Assembly (NCBI RefSeq): GCF_018687735.1
Contig: NZ_CP061304.1
Location: 248,001 to 312,000 of the forward strand
DNA length: 64,000 nt
Reading direction: 5' to 3'
Origin: Polynucleobacter sp. MG-5-Ahmo-C2
Lineage (GTDB): Bacteria; Pseudomonadota; Gammaproteobacteria; Burkholderiales; Burkholderiaceae
Shown here: positions 1 to 8,661 of the stretch, piece by piece
How the letters are laid out: each line of letters opens with the position of its first letter
Position numbering within the stretch: the first letter of the stretch is position 1
Translations under genes and position numbers: made by a program
Notes under the pieces: model-generated
The model's input: the letters and a program-made list of their open reading frames with translations, nothing else
Database searches by the model: none
Told to the model about the DNA's origin: nothing

Positions 1-1292
1 TGATCTACTAATGCAGCATTTTGACGAATCACAGAACTATTAAATCCGCCTGATACCAAGGGGATTGTCATCTGCAGGGCAATCGTATTGTTATAGACGT
101 TGGTATTCGATGGCGTGTAGCTATTGGGCGTCCCATTGGAAGTGTTATAGCCAGTGGTGCCTACAAAGTTCACTGAAGGATAATTTAGGGCTTGCGCAGA
201 TCGATAGGTACTTTCAGCAAGACTGACCGAGAGTTGATTCGCTAAGACATTAAAGTTTGCTGCTTCAGCTTGGTTGATCCAATCATCCATTGTTTGCCCT
301 GGCGGCAGTTGAGGATTCACTGACTCGGCAATTGGGTTACCTTTACTGTCTTTGCTCTTGGAGCGTGGGTCCTTCAAAACTCCATCTATTTTTGCCTCCT
401 TCACTAAGGGCTTAAGAGGCCCAACGGCATGCCCAACCAATTGTTCCAATACTCCACGCTTAACAATGAGATCAGCTTGTGCTGCAATTTCTTGTGAGTT
501 GGCTAAATCAAGTGCAGCTTGCGCTGTATTGACATCGACTATGGTGGCAAGACCAGCATCAAATTTAGCTTGAGCAATATCGAGTTGCTGTTTGATCAAA
601 GCTTTTTTATTGCGAAAGAGTTCAACGTTATCTTGACTGGTGAGCGCATCAAAGTAAGCCTGTGACACGCGAATAATCAGATCTTGTTGCGCCAGATAAA
701 AACGCATATCTGCAATCTTGGTATTAAGGTCACCTTGTTTGAATGCTTCTAATGCAGCAACGTTGAATACTGGTTGCGTTAAGGTAACGGTATAACTTTT
801 TTGGTCAAACACCCTTGAATTACCTGGAGCACTGGATACTACGGTGCTATTTGCTCCATGCTGGTAGTAGCGTGTGCCAGTGGGCGTTGCATTTGCCTGG
901 GGCAATAAGAGGGATAGACCTTGCCAATATAACTCTTTGCTAGCTACATAATTAAAGCGAGCTGCGTTTAATACGGGGTCACTAAAAGCGGCCTCTTGGT
1001 ATAGCTGTATCAAATCAAACAATTGACCTTGAGAATTGCCTGATTTGTTGCCTGTTACATTTGAGGGCGCCGCAGCAGAAGGGAGTGCAGCTTTTGCCGG
1101 CACCACGAACTGCGGGGGCCGCTCCAGACCTATCAGCGTCGAGGCGCTCATAGGGGTTGGTAAGGCCGGCCTCGCCGCATCATTTGGGCTTTGGGCAAAA
1201 GCATTCACTGGTAAGAAATGAAGGCCGAATGCCTGGCTCAGGATTAAACCAATAGTGCTTAACTGGGAGCGACGAAAACGGGCTTGGGTCAT
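1..1292 (-). CDS. TolC-family outer membrane efflux protein (partial)
   Basis: About 430 codons are visible; the C-terminus lies beyond the left edge. The ATG at 1292 is chosen because the ATG just upstream runs into a stop. A signal peptide is visible: arginines at residues 5, 7 and 8, a hydrophobic stretch at about 11-32, and a likely cleavage after NAFA (residue 33). The mature part has the long amphipathic alpha-helical repeats of the outer membrane efflux family (QAYFDAL, LDIAQAKFDAGLATIVDINTAQ), so it probably forms the outer membrane channel of a tripartite exporter. The low-complexity Ala/Pro/Ser stretch at about residues 34-85 is longer than usual. It is divergent from uppP across 118 bp. 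The partner pump and adaptor genes are not visible. Family assignment is firm; substrate is unknown. Confidence 0.85.
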   Translation of the reverse strand, partial: MTQARFRRSQLSTIGLILSQAFGLHFLPVNAFAQSPNDAARPALPTPMSASTLIGLERPPQFVVPAKAALPSAAAPSNVTGNKSGNSQGQLFDLIQLYQEAAFSDPVLNAARFNYVASKELYWQGLSLLLPQANATPTGTRYYQHGANSTVVSSAPGNSRVFDQKSYTVTLTQPVFNVAALEAFKQGDLNTKIADMRFYLAQQDLIIRVSQAYFDALTSQDNVELFRNKKALIKQQLDIAQAKFDAGLATIVDVNTAQAALDLANSQEIAAQADLIVKRGVLEQLVGHAVGPLKPLVKEAKIDGVLKDPRSKSKDSKGNPIAESVNPQLPPGQTMDDWINQAEAANFNVLANQLSVSLAESTYRSAQALNYPSVNFVGTTGYNTSNGTPNSYTPSNTNVYNNTIALQMTIPLVSGGFNSSVIRQNAALVD

Positions 1293-1396
1293 CTCATTCG
1301 GATACTTTTCAATGTGCCATGAAGTTTAAGGCTAATTCATTCAAAGTGCCTATTTAGCAACTATTTTGCCAAATTCTCTCTGAATTCTCGTAAGCC

Positions 1397-1402
1397 TATA
1401 AA
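1397..1402 (+). promoter_or_regulatory. Candidate -10 element (TATAAA) of uppP
   Basis: A TATAAAAT-like element begins 14 bases before the uppP ATG. Transcription would start at about 1409-1411, essentially at the start codon, and no Shine-Dalgarno sequence lies between. This suggests leaderless translation. The -35 (TTCTCT at 1374-1379, 17 bp spacing) is weak, so the call is tentative. Confidence 0.3.
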
Positions 1403-1410
1403 ATTTGCTC

Positions 1411-2256
1411 ATGGATCTAATTTTGTTACTAAAAGCAGTCATTTTGGGAGTGGTAGAGGGCTTCACGGAGTTTTTGCCGATCTCTAGTACTGGGCATCTT
1501 ATTTTGGTCGGTGATTTGCTCGATTTCAATGATGACCGTGGCAAGGCCTTTGAGGTCATTATTCAGTTCGGTGCAATTTTGGCGGTCTGCTGGGAGTTTC
1601 GTGAAAAACTTCTCAAAGTTGCACTCTCAATGACCAGTAGCGCTCACTCTCGCCGCTTTGTTCTAAATTTACTCATCGCATCCATTCCTGCCATGGGCTT
1701 GGCGTTCTTGTTTGGAAAATACATTAAAGCTATTCTCTTTGCGCCTATACCAGTAGCTAGCGCCTTCATTATTGGCGCCTTCGTTATCTTTTGGGCGGAG
1801 CGCCGTCAAGAAAAAATCACCACAGCGAAGCGTCAAATTCAATCAGTAGATGATCTGTCTCCCTTAGACGCGCTCAAGGTTGGATTGGCTCAATGTGCTG
1901 CTTTAATACCGGGGACCTCGCGTTCTGGAGCAACGATTATTGGCGGCATGTTGTTTGGTTTGCCACGTGCTGTAGCAACAGAATTTTCTTTTTTCTTGGC
2001 GATTCCAGTGATCGGTGGCGCAACCGCTTATGAATTATTAAAGCTTTGGAAGTCTCCAGTTGCATTTTCTGGAGAATTTGCACTCGCAACAGTCATCGGT
2101 TTTATTGCCGCTTTTATTTCTGCATTTATTTGTGTGCGCTGGTTAATTCATTATGTGGCACACCATAATTTCATCCCATTCGCTTGGTACCGCATTGCTT
2201 TCGGGCTTGTGGTATTCATTACCGCTTACAGCGGTTTGATTGCTTGGTCTCACTAA
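1411..2256 (+). CDS. uppP: Undecaprenyl-diphosphatase UppP/BacA
   Basis: An integral membrane enzyme that dephosphorylates undecaprenyl diphosphate to recycle the lipid carrier used for peptidoglycan and surface glycans. At 281 aa it has normal family length. The two signature regions are present: E16GFTE20FLPISSTGH29 (the (E/Q)xxxE motif and following SSTGH) and P167GTSRSGAT with the conserved Ser/Arg. Several hydrophobic helices span the protein. An in-frame TTG two codons earlier is possible, but the ATG at 1411 fits the family N-terminus. It confers bacitracin tolerance in other bacteria. It is the first of a short rightward run of genes; carrier recycling fits the large glycan locus further right. 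Confidence 0.95.
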   Translation: MDLILLLKAVILGVVEGFTEFLPISSTGHLILVGDLLDFNDDRGKAFEVIIQFGAILAVCWEFREKLLKVALSMTSSAHSRRFVLNLLIASIPAMGLAFLFGKYIKAILFAPIPVASAFIIGAFVIFWAERRQEKITTAKRQIQSVDDLSPLDALKVGLAQCAALIPGTSRSGATIIGGMLFGLPRAVATEFSFFLAIPVIGGATAYELLKLWKSPVAFSGEFALATVIGFIAAFISAFICVRWLIHYVAHHNFIPFAWYRIAFGLVVFITAYSGLIAWSH

Positions 2257-2290
2257 CAATATTCATAATTAAAAGAATACGGAACTGAAG

Positions 2291-2746
2291 ATGGATGCAT
2301 CAATAGACGCGATCACGAATAATATTCAATTGGCACTGGCACCGGTTTTCTTATTGACTGCAGTAGCTACTCTGATCAACGCTATTTCTGCACGTCTCGC
2401 TAGAACGGTTGATCGTATGCGAGCGATTCAGCAAAAAATTCAGGATGGCTTGGTAACTGATGAGAACATGCTCAGTCATATGCGAATTGAAGCGAATGAA
2501 GCTAAGGTTCGAGGGCGCTTGTGCACGTTGGCAATCTTTTTTGTTGTCTTAAGCGGAGTATTTATTTCTCTCACCGTCCTTGAGCTTTTCTTTTTTCAGG
2601 CAGGCGCGGCACGTTCTTTTAAAACAGATTATGTTATCTGGACTTTTGTACTCGGCCTAATGTCATTTATGACCTCCTTATCGATTGTTCTGGGGGAGGT
2701 TATCTATGCCTACTGGTCTGCTGGCTGGCATCTATACCGCCGTTAA
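2291..2746 (+). CDS. DUF2721 family membrane protein
   Basis: A 151-aa protein with the DUF2721 signature in its N-terminal half (NNIQLALAPVFLLTAVATLINAIS, then LARTVDRMRAI). About three hydrophobic segments are visible, at residues ~12-35, ~75-100 and ~113-135, separated by a charged cytoplasmic stretch (~38-72). Function of the family is not known. It follows uppP by 34 bp on the same strand and precedes a UDP-glucuronate decarboxylase by 32 bp, so the three may be cotranscribed. Family assignment rests on recognisable conserved text, not on a search. Confidence 0.8.
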   Translation: MDASIDAITNNIQLALAPVFLLTAVATLINAISARLARTVDRMRAIQQKIQDGLVTDENMLSHMRIEANEAKVRGRLCTLAIFFVVLSGVFISLTVLELFFFQAGAARSFKTDYVIWTFVLGLMSFMTSLSIVLGEVIYAYWSAGWHLYRR

Positions 2747-2778
2747 ATTAGAATATTCTTTTAAAGATAAAAAAAGTT

Positions 2779-3714
2779 ATGAACAAAATCCTCATTACCG
2801 GTGGCGCAGGCTTTTTGGGTTCACACCTGACCGAGAAACTTCTTAAAGAGGGCAACGATGTTCTGGTAGTAGATAACTACTTTACGGGTACCAAAGAAAA
2901 CTTAGCTCACTTGTTGCCTAATTCAAAATTAGAGCTGATGCGTCATGATGTGACCTTTCCACTATATGTAGAAACGGACCAGATTTATAACTTGGCTTGC
3001 CCAGCTTCACCAGTCCACTATCAATACGATCCCGTGCAGACCACTAAAACAAGTGTGCATGGTGCCATCAATATGCTTGGCCTTGCTAAAAGAACGAGAG
3101 CTCGTATTTTGCAGGCTTCTACTAGCGAGGTCTATGGAGACCCAGAGGTGCACCCTCAGCCGGAGGAGTATTGGGGCAAGGTCAATCCCATCGGTATTCG
3201 TTCTTGTTATGACGAAGGCAAGCGCTGCGCTGAAACCCTCTTTTTCGATTACAACCGTCAGCATGGCTTAGATATTAAAGTAGTGCGTATCTTTAATACC
3301 TATGGCCCGCGTATGCACCCCAATGATGGCCGTGTAGTGAGTAACTTCATTGTCCAGGCATTACAAGGTAAAGACATTACCATTTATGGTGATGGCCAGC
3401 AAACCAGAAGCTTTTGCTATGTGGATGATTTGATCGATGCCATGGTCAAAATGATGAACTCCGAAGAGGGTTTTACTGGACCAGTCAATATTGGTAATCC
3501 TGGTGAGTTCACCATGTTGCAATTGGCTGAGACAGTGCTTAAGCTCTCCGGCAGCAAATCCAAGATCATTCATCAAGCCTTACCATCAGATGATCCTAAG
3601 CAGCGCCAACCGAATATCGACCTAGCGAAAGCGAAGCTTGGCTGGCAGCCAAAAGTGAATTTAGAAGACGGGCTAAAAGAGACGATTGCTTACTTTAGGA
3701 AAGTTGTAGCGTAA
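2779..3714 (+). CDS. uxs: UDP-glucuronate decarboxylase (UDP-xylose synthase), copy 1
   Basis: An extended short-chain dehydrogenase that converts UDP-glucuronate to UDP-xylose using bound NAD, in the cytoplasm. The 311-aa sequence has the Rossmann motif G8GAGFLG14, the active-site stretch [14 protein letters not shown] (T115, E117) and the Y144-x3-K148 pair (SCYDEGKRC), plus NTYGPRM. These are characteristic of the UXS family rather than of epimerases. A near-identical second copy lies at 48642-49580 inside the polysaccharide locus. No Shine-Dalgarno is obvious. The stop is one base from the TTG start of trmB, so the two are probably translationally coupled. Confidence 0.92.
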   Translation: MNKILITGGAGFLGSHLTEKLLKEGNDVLVVDNYFTGTKENLAHLLPNSKLELMRHDVTFPLYVETDQIYNLACPASPVHYQYDPVQTTKTSVHGAINMLGLAKRTRARILQASTSEVYGDPEVHPQPEEYWGKVNPIGIRSCYDEGKRCAETLFFDYNRQHGLDIKVVRIFNTYGPRMHPNDGRVVSNFIVQALQGKDITIYGDGQQTRSFCYVDDLIDAMVKMMNSEEGFTGPVNIGNPGEFTMLQLAETVLKLSGSKSKIIHQALPSDDPKQRQPNIDLAKAKLGWQPKVNLEDGLKETIAYFRKVVA

Positions 3715-3715
3715 G

Positions 3716-4522
3716 TTGACGCAGCAAGACTCACAATCATCAAAAAAGCACTTTGAGCGTATTCGCTCTTTTGTATTGAGGGCCGGTAGAACTACCGCTG
3801 GCCAGCAGCGAGCCATAGATGAGTTGGGCCCCAAGTATCTATTGCCCTTTCAAGACAAGCTGCTTGATCTCAATACTACCTTTGTAGGCTCAACTAAGCC
3901 CAAGATTTTAGAAATTGGCTTTGGCATGGGTGAGACCACTGCCAAGATTGCCGCCACTCGAAATCAAGATGATTTTTTGGCGATTGAAGTTCATACGCCT
4001 GGAGTCGGGGCTCTGCTGAAGCTAATTGGCGAAAATAATCTCACTAATTTACGGATCATTCGCCATGATGCTGTTGAGGTACTTGAGCAAATGATTGCCC
4101 CTCATTCTTTGGATGGCATCCACATTTATTTTGCCGACCCTTGGCACAAGAAACGTCATCACAAACGTCGCCTCATTCAAGCTGAGTTTGTGCGTTTATT
4201 AGTCTCTAAACTCAAATCACGCGCTTATCTTCACCTGGCAACGGATTGGTATAACTATGCTGAGCAAATGCTCTTGGTCTTGAACGCTGAACCTGATTTG
4301 CAAAATACCTCGACCGATTTGGTGAAAGTAGAAACATTTACCAACCAAGATGCTGCTAAGTCGGATGAAATCTCTAATGAATTTCAACCTACCTTAGAGC
4401 AACTTAATTCTGAGCATCTGGGCTACGTTGAAAGACCATCTTATCGACCGATCACGAAGTTCGAAACCCGTGGCATCAAACTAGGTCATGGCGTTTGGGA
4501 TTTGGTTTACAAGAAAAAGTAA
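3716..4522 (+). CDS. trmB: tRNA (guanine-N7-)-methyltransferase TrmB
   Basis: Makes m7G46 in the variable loop of tRNAs with SAM as donor. The 268-aa protein has the family N-terminus ([17 protein letters not shown]), the SAM-binding motif EIGFGMGE, and the signature [15 protein letters not shown] near residue 140. The C-terminal TKFETRG/GHGVWDL stretch is also typical. The start is TTG at 3716: an in-frame TAG lies just upstream, no ATG occurs before the conserved N-terminal motif, and an AGGA Shine-Dalgarno sits about 12-15 bases upstream inside the uxs 3' end. The acidic Asn/Asp-rich insertion around residues 190-225 is longer than in short homologues. It converges with nusB. Confidence 0.93.
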   Translation: MTQQDSQSSKKHFERIRSFVLRAGRTTAGQQRAIDELGPKYLLPFQDKLLDLNTTFVGSTKPKILEIGFGMGETTAKIAATRNQDDFLAIEVHTPGVGALLKLIGENNLTNLRIIRHDAVEVLEQMIAPHSLDGIHIYFADPWHKKRHHKRRLIQAEFVRLLVSKLKSRAYLHLATDWYNYAEQMLLVLNAEPDLQNTSTDLVKVETFTNQDAAKSDEISNEFQPTLEQLNSEHLGYVERPSYRPITKFETRGIKLGHGVWDLVYKKK

Positions 4523-4551
4523 TGCGCTGGGAGTAAATTGCGCAGCGAGGG

Positions 4552-5064
4552 TTAACCTGCTTGCGTCTCAGCGCTACGTAATGTTTGAGCCAGCAAGTCC
4601 AGAACGCCATTCACATATTTATGGCCGTCAGTTCCACCAAAAGTCTTAGCAAGCTCAACTGCTTCATTGATGGCTACTTTGTACGGCACAGAAAGATCTG
4701 CTGCTAACTCGTAGGTACCGATTAATAGCGCAGCGTGTTCAACGGGAGAAAGTTCATTAATCGGACGATCCAATGCCGGAGTGATGAGAGCCTCTAATTC
4801 ATCTGCCCGATCTAGGACGCCTTCAAAGATACCCTGAAATAGCTCTAATTGACAGCGGCGAAATGCTGGATCTTCGGCCAGTTGTTTTGCGATGGCTCCG
4901 CTATTTGGTAGGCTGCCTGCACGGCGCACTACCAGGCTTTGATATACACCCTGAAGAGCGTATTCGCGGGCACGTCGACGTGGAGTCAGGGAGCGCTTGG
5001 GGGCGGCTGACTTTACGTCTTTTGTTGTTGCAGGGGCGGAAGAGTTAAGGCTAGATTTAGGCAT
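4552..5064 (-). CDS. nusB: Transcription antitermination factor NusB
   Basis: RNA-binding all-helical protein that with NusE (S10) binds boxA in rRNA leader transcripts and prevents premature termination. The 170-aa sequence has the N-terminal SRRARE-like motif ([14 protein letters not shown], residues ~29-42) and the C-terminal [34 protein letters not shown] block that defines the family. A basic, disordered extension of about 27 residues precedes the domain. It is the last gene of the minus-strand set ribBX-ribH-nusB, 8 bp after ribH; ribH-nusB adjacency is widespread in proteobacteria. Confidence 0.95.
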   Translation of the reverse strand: MPKSSLNSSAPATTKDVKSAAPKRSLTPRRRAREYALQGVYQSLVVRRAGSLPNSGAIAKQLAEDPAFRRCQLELFQGIFEGVLDRADELEALITPALDRPINELSPVEHAALLIGTYELAADLSVPYKVAINEAVELAKTFGGTDGHKYVNGVLDLLAQTLRSAETQAG

Positions 5065-5072
5065 GAGAATAA

Positions 5073-5585
5073 TTATTCTTCGCTTGAGTTGATTTCGATA
5101 TCAATATCGGGAGTGAGTGCCAGCGCAAGATTGGCCATTTCTACTGCGGCTCTGGCACAATCTGCGCCTTTGACCTCTACCCGTACTTGCGCTTGCTCAT
5201 CAGTATCGCAAGTCAATACACCATTTGCGATTGGCAGTCCTGATTCGATCGAGATGCGAGTAATGCCAGCGGCTGATTCATTTGAGACAAGTTCAAAGTG
5301 GTAGGTTTCACCACGGATCACGGCGCCTAATGCTACTAAACCATCGAACTCACCGGTCTCAGCGAGCTTTTGTAGAGCAAACGGAATTTCAAGGGCGCCA
5401 GGAACGGTAACGAGTTTGATATCAGATTGTGCAACACCTAAAGAAATTAATTCTTTAATGCAGGCATTCGTGAGCGCAAGGCAATGTTCTTCATTGAAGC
5501 GGGCTTGCACAATGCCAATGCGAAGATCTTGACCATTCAGGTCTGCTTCTAGTACGCCTACAAAGTCATTGTTGGAGCTAGTCAT
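5073..5585 (-). CDS. ribH: 6,7-dimethyl-8-ribityllumazine synthase RibH
   Basis: Condenses 3,4-dihydroxy-2-butanone 4-phosphate with the ribityl-aminouracil to give the direct precursor of riboflavin. The protein of 170 aa shows the family motifs: RFNEEHC near residue 29, the [12 protein letters not shown] block and [12 protein letters not shown] with the catalytic histidine. It lies 32 bp downstream of ribBX and 8 bp upstream of nusB on the same strand. The second half of the pathway (ribD, ribE) lies 3 kb to the right on the other strand. Confidence 0.96.
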   Translation of the reverse strand: MTSSNNDFVGVLEADLNGQDLRIGIVQARFNEEHCLALTNACIKELISLGVAQSDIKLVTVPGALEIPFALQKLAETGEFDGLVALGAVIRGETYHFELVSNESAAGITRISIESGLPIANGVLTCDTDEQAQVRVEVKGADCARAAVEMANLALALTPDIDIEINSSEE

Positions 5586-5617
5586 GATTAAAATTTTCTA
5601 GATGAGTTCAGAAGAGC

Positions 5618-6757
5618 TTACGGTGTAGCGGGTTTGTAAGGTTGGTAAGCTGTCACTTCAAGCTTATAACCAGATAGGCTTGGTACCGGGCTTGGGTTCG
5701 CAAGCAAGCGCATTTTGCCAACACCAATGTCTTTTAAGATCTGGGCGCCAATACCATAGCTTCTGAAATTCGTTTTGCGTGCTAATGGCTTTTTGACCTC
5801 ATCTTTTGATTGGTTAAGCTTCTGAAATTCCGCTAACCAATCTTGATCATTTGGTGCTGCAATGCCTGAAGCATTCAAAAGTACTGCAACGCCTGCTGGG
5901 GCAGTAGCAATCTGCTGTAAAGCTTGTGCGAGTGGCCAGGAGTGATTACTGACCTGTGAGTCTAGAAAATCCAATACGGTTACCGGTTCGTGTACACGCA
6001 CTAATGTTTCTTGGGTCTCAGCAGGTTTACCATGCACTAAGGCAATGTGTATGCATGAGCTTGGAGTATCGCGATAAATGATGCCTTTGAACTTCCCCCA
6101 AGGGGTAATAAATTCACGCTCACCTTCGCGGACCACGATGCTTTCGTGTTGGCTACGATATTTAATCAAATCAGCAATGCTGCCAATCTTCAATTGATGC
6201 TCTTTAGCAAACTCCAGGAGATCTGGCAGACGTGCCATGCTGCCATCATCTTTCATAATTTCACAGATGACTGACGTCGGTGAGCAGCCCGCCATTGCAG
6301 CAAGGTCGCAACCTGCTTCAGTGTGGCCTGAGCGAATGAGCACGCCACCTGGCTGAGCCATGAGCGGGAAGATGTGACCTGGTTGGACTAAGTCGCTTGG
6401 TTTGGCATTAAGGGCGACAGCAGTTTTAATCGTTAAGGCGCGGTCTGCAGCGGAGATGCCAGTAGTCACTCCAGTGGCAGCTTCAATCGAGACTGTGAAA
6501 TTCGTTCCCATTGAGGTGCCGTTATCACGGACCATCAAAGGAAGGTTTAATTGCTGACAGCGCTCGCGGGTCAGGGTGAGGCAGATAAGGCCGCGACCAT
6601 GCTTTGCCATGAAGTTCACCGCTTCAGCAGTGACGTGATCAGCCGCCAGAACAAGATCTCCCTCGTTTTCACGATCTTCTTCGTCAACGAGCACGACCAT
6701 CTTGCCGGCGCGTAGGTCTGCAATGATTTCTTCTGTGGATGCAAGCATATTTGGCAT
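5618..6757 (-). CDS. ribB: DHBP synthase with degenerate GTP cyclohydrolase II-like domain (RibBX type)
   Basis: The N-terminal half (about residues 1-205) is a complete 3,4-dihydroxy-2-butanone-4-phosphate synthase: the acidic metal/substrate loop [11 protein letters not shown], the [12 protein letters not shown] block and [22 protein letters not shown]. The C-terminal half (~206-379) aligns in layout with GTP cyclohydrolase II. It lacks the zinc-binding cysteines and the GDxxxSxRCxCG signature; [20 protein letters not shown] stands in their place. The protein should therefore make DHBP but not open GTP. Such hybrids are known in proteobacteria as RibBX, where a separate ribA supplies the cyclohydrolase. 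No ribA lies in this window. No FMN riboswitch is visible upstream. Confidence 0.9.
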   Translation of the reverse strand: MPNMLASTEEIIADLRAGKMVVLVDEEDRENEGDLVLAADHVTAEAVNFMAKHGRGLICLTLTRERCQQLNLPLMVRDNGTSMGTNFTVSIEAATGVTTGISAADRALTIKTAVALNAKPSDLVQPGHIFPLMAQPGGVLIRSGHTEAGCDLAAMAGCSPTSVICEIMKDDGSMARLPDLLEFAKEHQLKIGSIADLIKYRSQHESIVVREGEREFITPWGKFKGIIYRDTPSSCIHIALVHGKPAETQETLVRVHEPVTVLDFLDSQVSNHSWPLAQALQQIATAPAGVAVLLNASGIAAPNDQDWLAEFQKLNQSKDEVKKPLARKTNFRSYGIGAQILKDIGVGKMRLLANPSPVPSLSGYKLEVTAYQPYKPATP

Positions 6758-6880
6758 AGCCCTCTATTTTAAGCTGAGGAGGCAATTACCGTGAGGTCTT
6801 ACTGGAATATGCTGACTTTCTGACAGCAAGAGCATCAGTGAGATCTTTTAAGGGCTTATAGACCCCCTGAAAATGCTTCT

Positions 6881-7222
6881 ATGTACCAGTCCTGCCAAGT
6901 TGCCCAAAAAGATCCAAAGGATCCTCGAATTGACTCATTTAAAGGCTTTGTCTTATTGGAGGTATTGCTAGCGATGAGTCTTATTTTGGGTGTTTGGATG
7001 GCTCTCGTCGGAACTTATCAAAACTTAGCCTTACGAACCACCCAAACCGAAAGTAAAAGAGCTCAGCTTAGAGTGGAGTTCGATAAGGTTGAGACAAGTG
7101 AGCGGGCTAGGGCAAATGCCAAAGCAAATAGTAAAGGCCTAATTCATGAATCTTCTCGAGTGTCTAGTCGCAATCGCACTAAGCATGCTACTTCTCAATC
7201 CACTGTTAAAAACAAGCGCTGA
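6881..7222 (+). CDS. PilV-like type IV minor pilin / pseudopilin
   Basis: A 113-aa protein with a clear class III (prepilin) leader: residues 1-22 end in ...DSFKG, cleavage would fall between G22 and F23, and the mature protein begins FVLLE with glutamate at +5 and a hydrophobic helix to about residue 48. The rest is short, charged and low in hydrophobicity, so the C-terminal domain expected of PilV is largely missing. Its 3' end overlaps the next gene by 77 bp, which is unusual. It starts a four-gene pseudopilin run that ends in ribD. It is probably a minor pilin priming type IV pilus assembly. The ATG at 6881 has no strong Shine-Dalgarno. Confidence 0.7.
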   Translation: MYQSCQVAQKDPKDPRIDSFKGFVLLEVLLAMSLILGVWMALVGTYQNLALRTTQTESKRAQLRVEFDKVETSERARANAKANSKGLIHESSRVSSRNRTKHATSQSTVKNKR

Positions 7223-7772
7223 TTTAGTGGCTAAGCAAATCGAGCATGAAAAAAGACAAGCGCTGACTTCTGAAGCAGAACGTGCCTTCGAGCTCATTGG
7301 CCGCGCGATTCGAGCGGCGGGCTATCGCAATATCAATACAACTCAAAATTACAAACAAGTAGATCAATTCATTCAAGTCCACAAAAGCTCAGGTTATCAA
7401 GGGTCTGACTCTTTAATGGTGCAACATGAGTTATCTACTGGGATCGACTTTGATTGCATTGGTAATGTACTAAATAAAGAGCGGACTAAGAATGGGTTTG
7501 CTCGCCAAGGATTTTTAGTAGATAGGCAGGCTGGGATTGCTAAAGGCATCAAGGTAAATGGCGGATCCTTGATTTGTCAATCGCTCGATCGCCAGGGCCG
7601 TTTGCAAAATACGACATTGATGAATAGTGTGAACCACTTATGGATTGAAGAGCTTGCCGCTTCAGAAAAAGCACAAGCACAAAAACTATTTAAAGTAAGT
7701 CTGCAGATGACCGACGGAGCTCTATTAAATATAGACTTGGAACGTACCTTTAGCACAAGAAATCTACCATGA
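7146..7772 (+). CDS. PilW-like minor pilin without leader peptide
   Basis: A 208-aa protein whose N-terminus reads MNLLECLVAIALSMLLL. This is the mature-pilin start (glutamate at +5 followed by a hydrophobic helix) but lacks a prepilin leader. An in-frame TAA at 7140-7142 blocks any upstream extension, so the leader is truly absent in this frame. The body has the PilW-like pattern RAIRAAGYRN and a Cys pair (DFDCIGN ... GSLICQS) spaced as in PilW disulfides. It overlaps the preceding gene by 77 bp and the next by 4 bp (ATGA). It could be a functional protein with an unconventional N-terminus, or a gene damaged at its 5' end. Confidence 0.65.
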   Translation: MNLLECLVAIALSMLLLNPLLKTSADLVAKQIEHEKRQALTSEAERAFELIGRAIRAAGYRNINTTQNYKQVDQFIQVHKSSGYQGSDSLMVQHELSTGIDFDCIGNVLNKERTKNGFARQGFLVDRQAGIAKGIKVNGGSLICQSLDRQGRLQNTTLMNSVNHLWIEELAASEKAQAQKLFKVSLQMTDGALLNIDLERTFSTRNLP

Positions 7773-8098
7773 TTCTTGCTTGGGTGATTTCATTATTGTT
7801 GCTCTGTGCCTCTTTAGTCGTGCATCTCGAGCGCTTGACTGCACTAAGAATAGTTGAGTTCAAAACACTTGAAATAGCGCAACAAAACTTTATTGCAGCA
7901 GAAAAAGCAGTATCAGATTGTGAGAATCATTTCACTACACTTTCTTTATTAAGTGATAACCCCTGTTTTATTCAGCCAATTTCGAAAACTATCTGGTTAA
8001 TCACTAGTAAACAAAAACCAGCGATTCAGGTTCACATTGCCTTCGATGAAAAGTCTGGTACAGCTACACGCATCAATTGGCGACAAGTATTTGAATAA
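7769..8098 (+). CDS. Small PilX/GspK-like membrane-anchored pseudopilin-cluster protein
   Basis: A 109-aa protein with a single N-terminal hydrophobic segment (residues ~2-19) and then a helix-rich region (LERLTALRIVEFKTLEIAQQNFIAAEKAVSDCE) like the N-terminal helix of PilX. Two cysteines follow (C51 region and C66 region). There is no canonical prepilin leader. It starts in an ATGA overlap with the PilW-like gene and sits between that and the FimT-like gene, the position held by pilX in related clusters. Identity is inferred mostly from context; sequence support alone is weak. Confidence 0.5.
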   Translation: MILAWVISLLLLCASLVVHLERLTALRIVEFKTLEIAQQNFIAAEKAVSDCENHFTTLSLLSDNPCFIQPISKTIWLITSKQKPAIQVHIAFDEKSGTATRINWRQVFE

Positions 8099-8645
8099 AT
8101 ATCACCCCTCTCAAGGTGGTAGCTTGCTCGAGTTAATGGTGGTGATGTTGATCGTTGCGATCATGGCGATGATCACCATGCCGCTTTTACAAAACCAAAT
8201 CGCTGCTCGAGAAATAGATTCCGTTGCAAGGCGATTTATTACGCATGCTCTTTTTACTCGGCAGCAAGCATTACATTTAGGTGAGCAGGTATTACTGAAG
8301 CCCATTACTGAGATTGGCTGGGATGATGGCTGGGTGGTTCAGAGCGGTTGCCTTGTTAAAGCGACTCAATCGAATTGCGTACCAAAGTATTGGTTTTCTC
8401 AGGGAGCTATAGATCCCATTTATTTTAAGGGGGGTGGCAAGCAATTTGTAGACCCCCATTCGGGCAAAAGAGGCATTTTGTTCAATGCGGCTGGGGCTGC
8501 TAGGACCGGACAAGGAGGTTTTGTGGCTAATCGACTGATCTTGGGTCATGATAGAGCCCCAGGTCTTGAACGGCAGCTTATTTTGGGTAGTGGAGGTCGC
8601 TGGAGAATCTGTGACCCAACTAGGGATGCCAAGCGCTGTCATTGA
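8046..8645 (+). CDS. GspH/FimT-family pseudopilin
   Basis: The protein has a prepilin leader ending ...HPSQG|GSLLELMVVMLIVAIMAMITMPLL, with glutamate at +5 after cleavage and the hydrophobic N-terminal helix of the GspH/FimT family. The C-terminal part has several cysteines and ends in a Gly-rich GSGGRWRICD stretch like the last strand of FimT. The start is uncertain: ATG at 8046 overlaps the previous gene by 53 bp, whereas TTG at 8091 overlaps it by only 8 bp and would give a compact leader MNKYHPSQG of normal length. Neither has a good Shine-Dalgarno. It is the last pseudopilin; ribD follows after 16 bp. Confidence 0.75.
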   Translation: MKSLVQLHASIGDKYLNKYHPSQGGSLLELMVVMLIVAIMAMITMPLLQNQIAAREIDSVARRFITHALFTRQQALHLGEQVLLKPITEIGWDDGWVVQSGCLVKATQSNCVPKYWFSQGAIDPIYFKGGGKQFVDPHSGKRGILFNAAGAARTGQGGFVANRLILGHDRAPGLERQLILGSGGRWRICDPTRDAKRCH

Positions 8646-8661
8646 ATGGTTTAATAGATGT

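Noticed and set aside
6758..6880. FMN riboswitch in front of the minus-strand ribBX gene
   Set aside because: Read on both strands, this 123-bp gap has none of the conserved RFN-element sequence or paired arms; a riboswitch is therefore not supported.
8292..8642. Minus-strand open frame opposite the FimT-like gene
   Set aside because: The plus-strand gene has a clear prepilin signature; the opposite frame has no start signals or recognisable domains.
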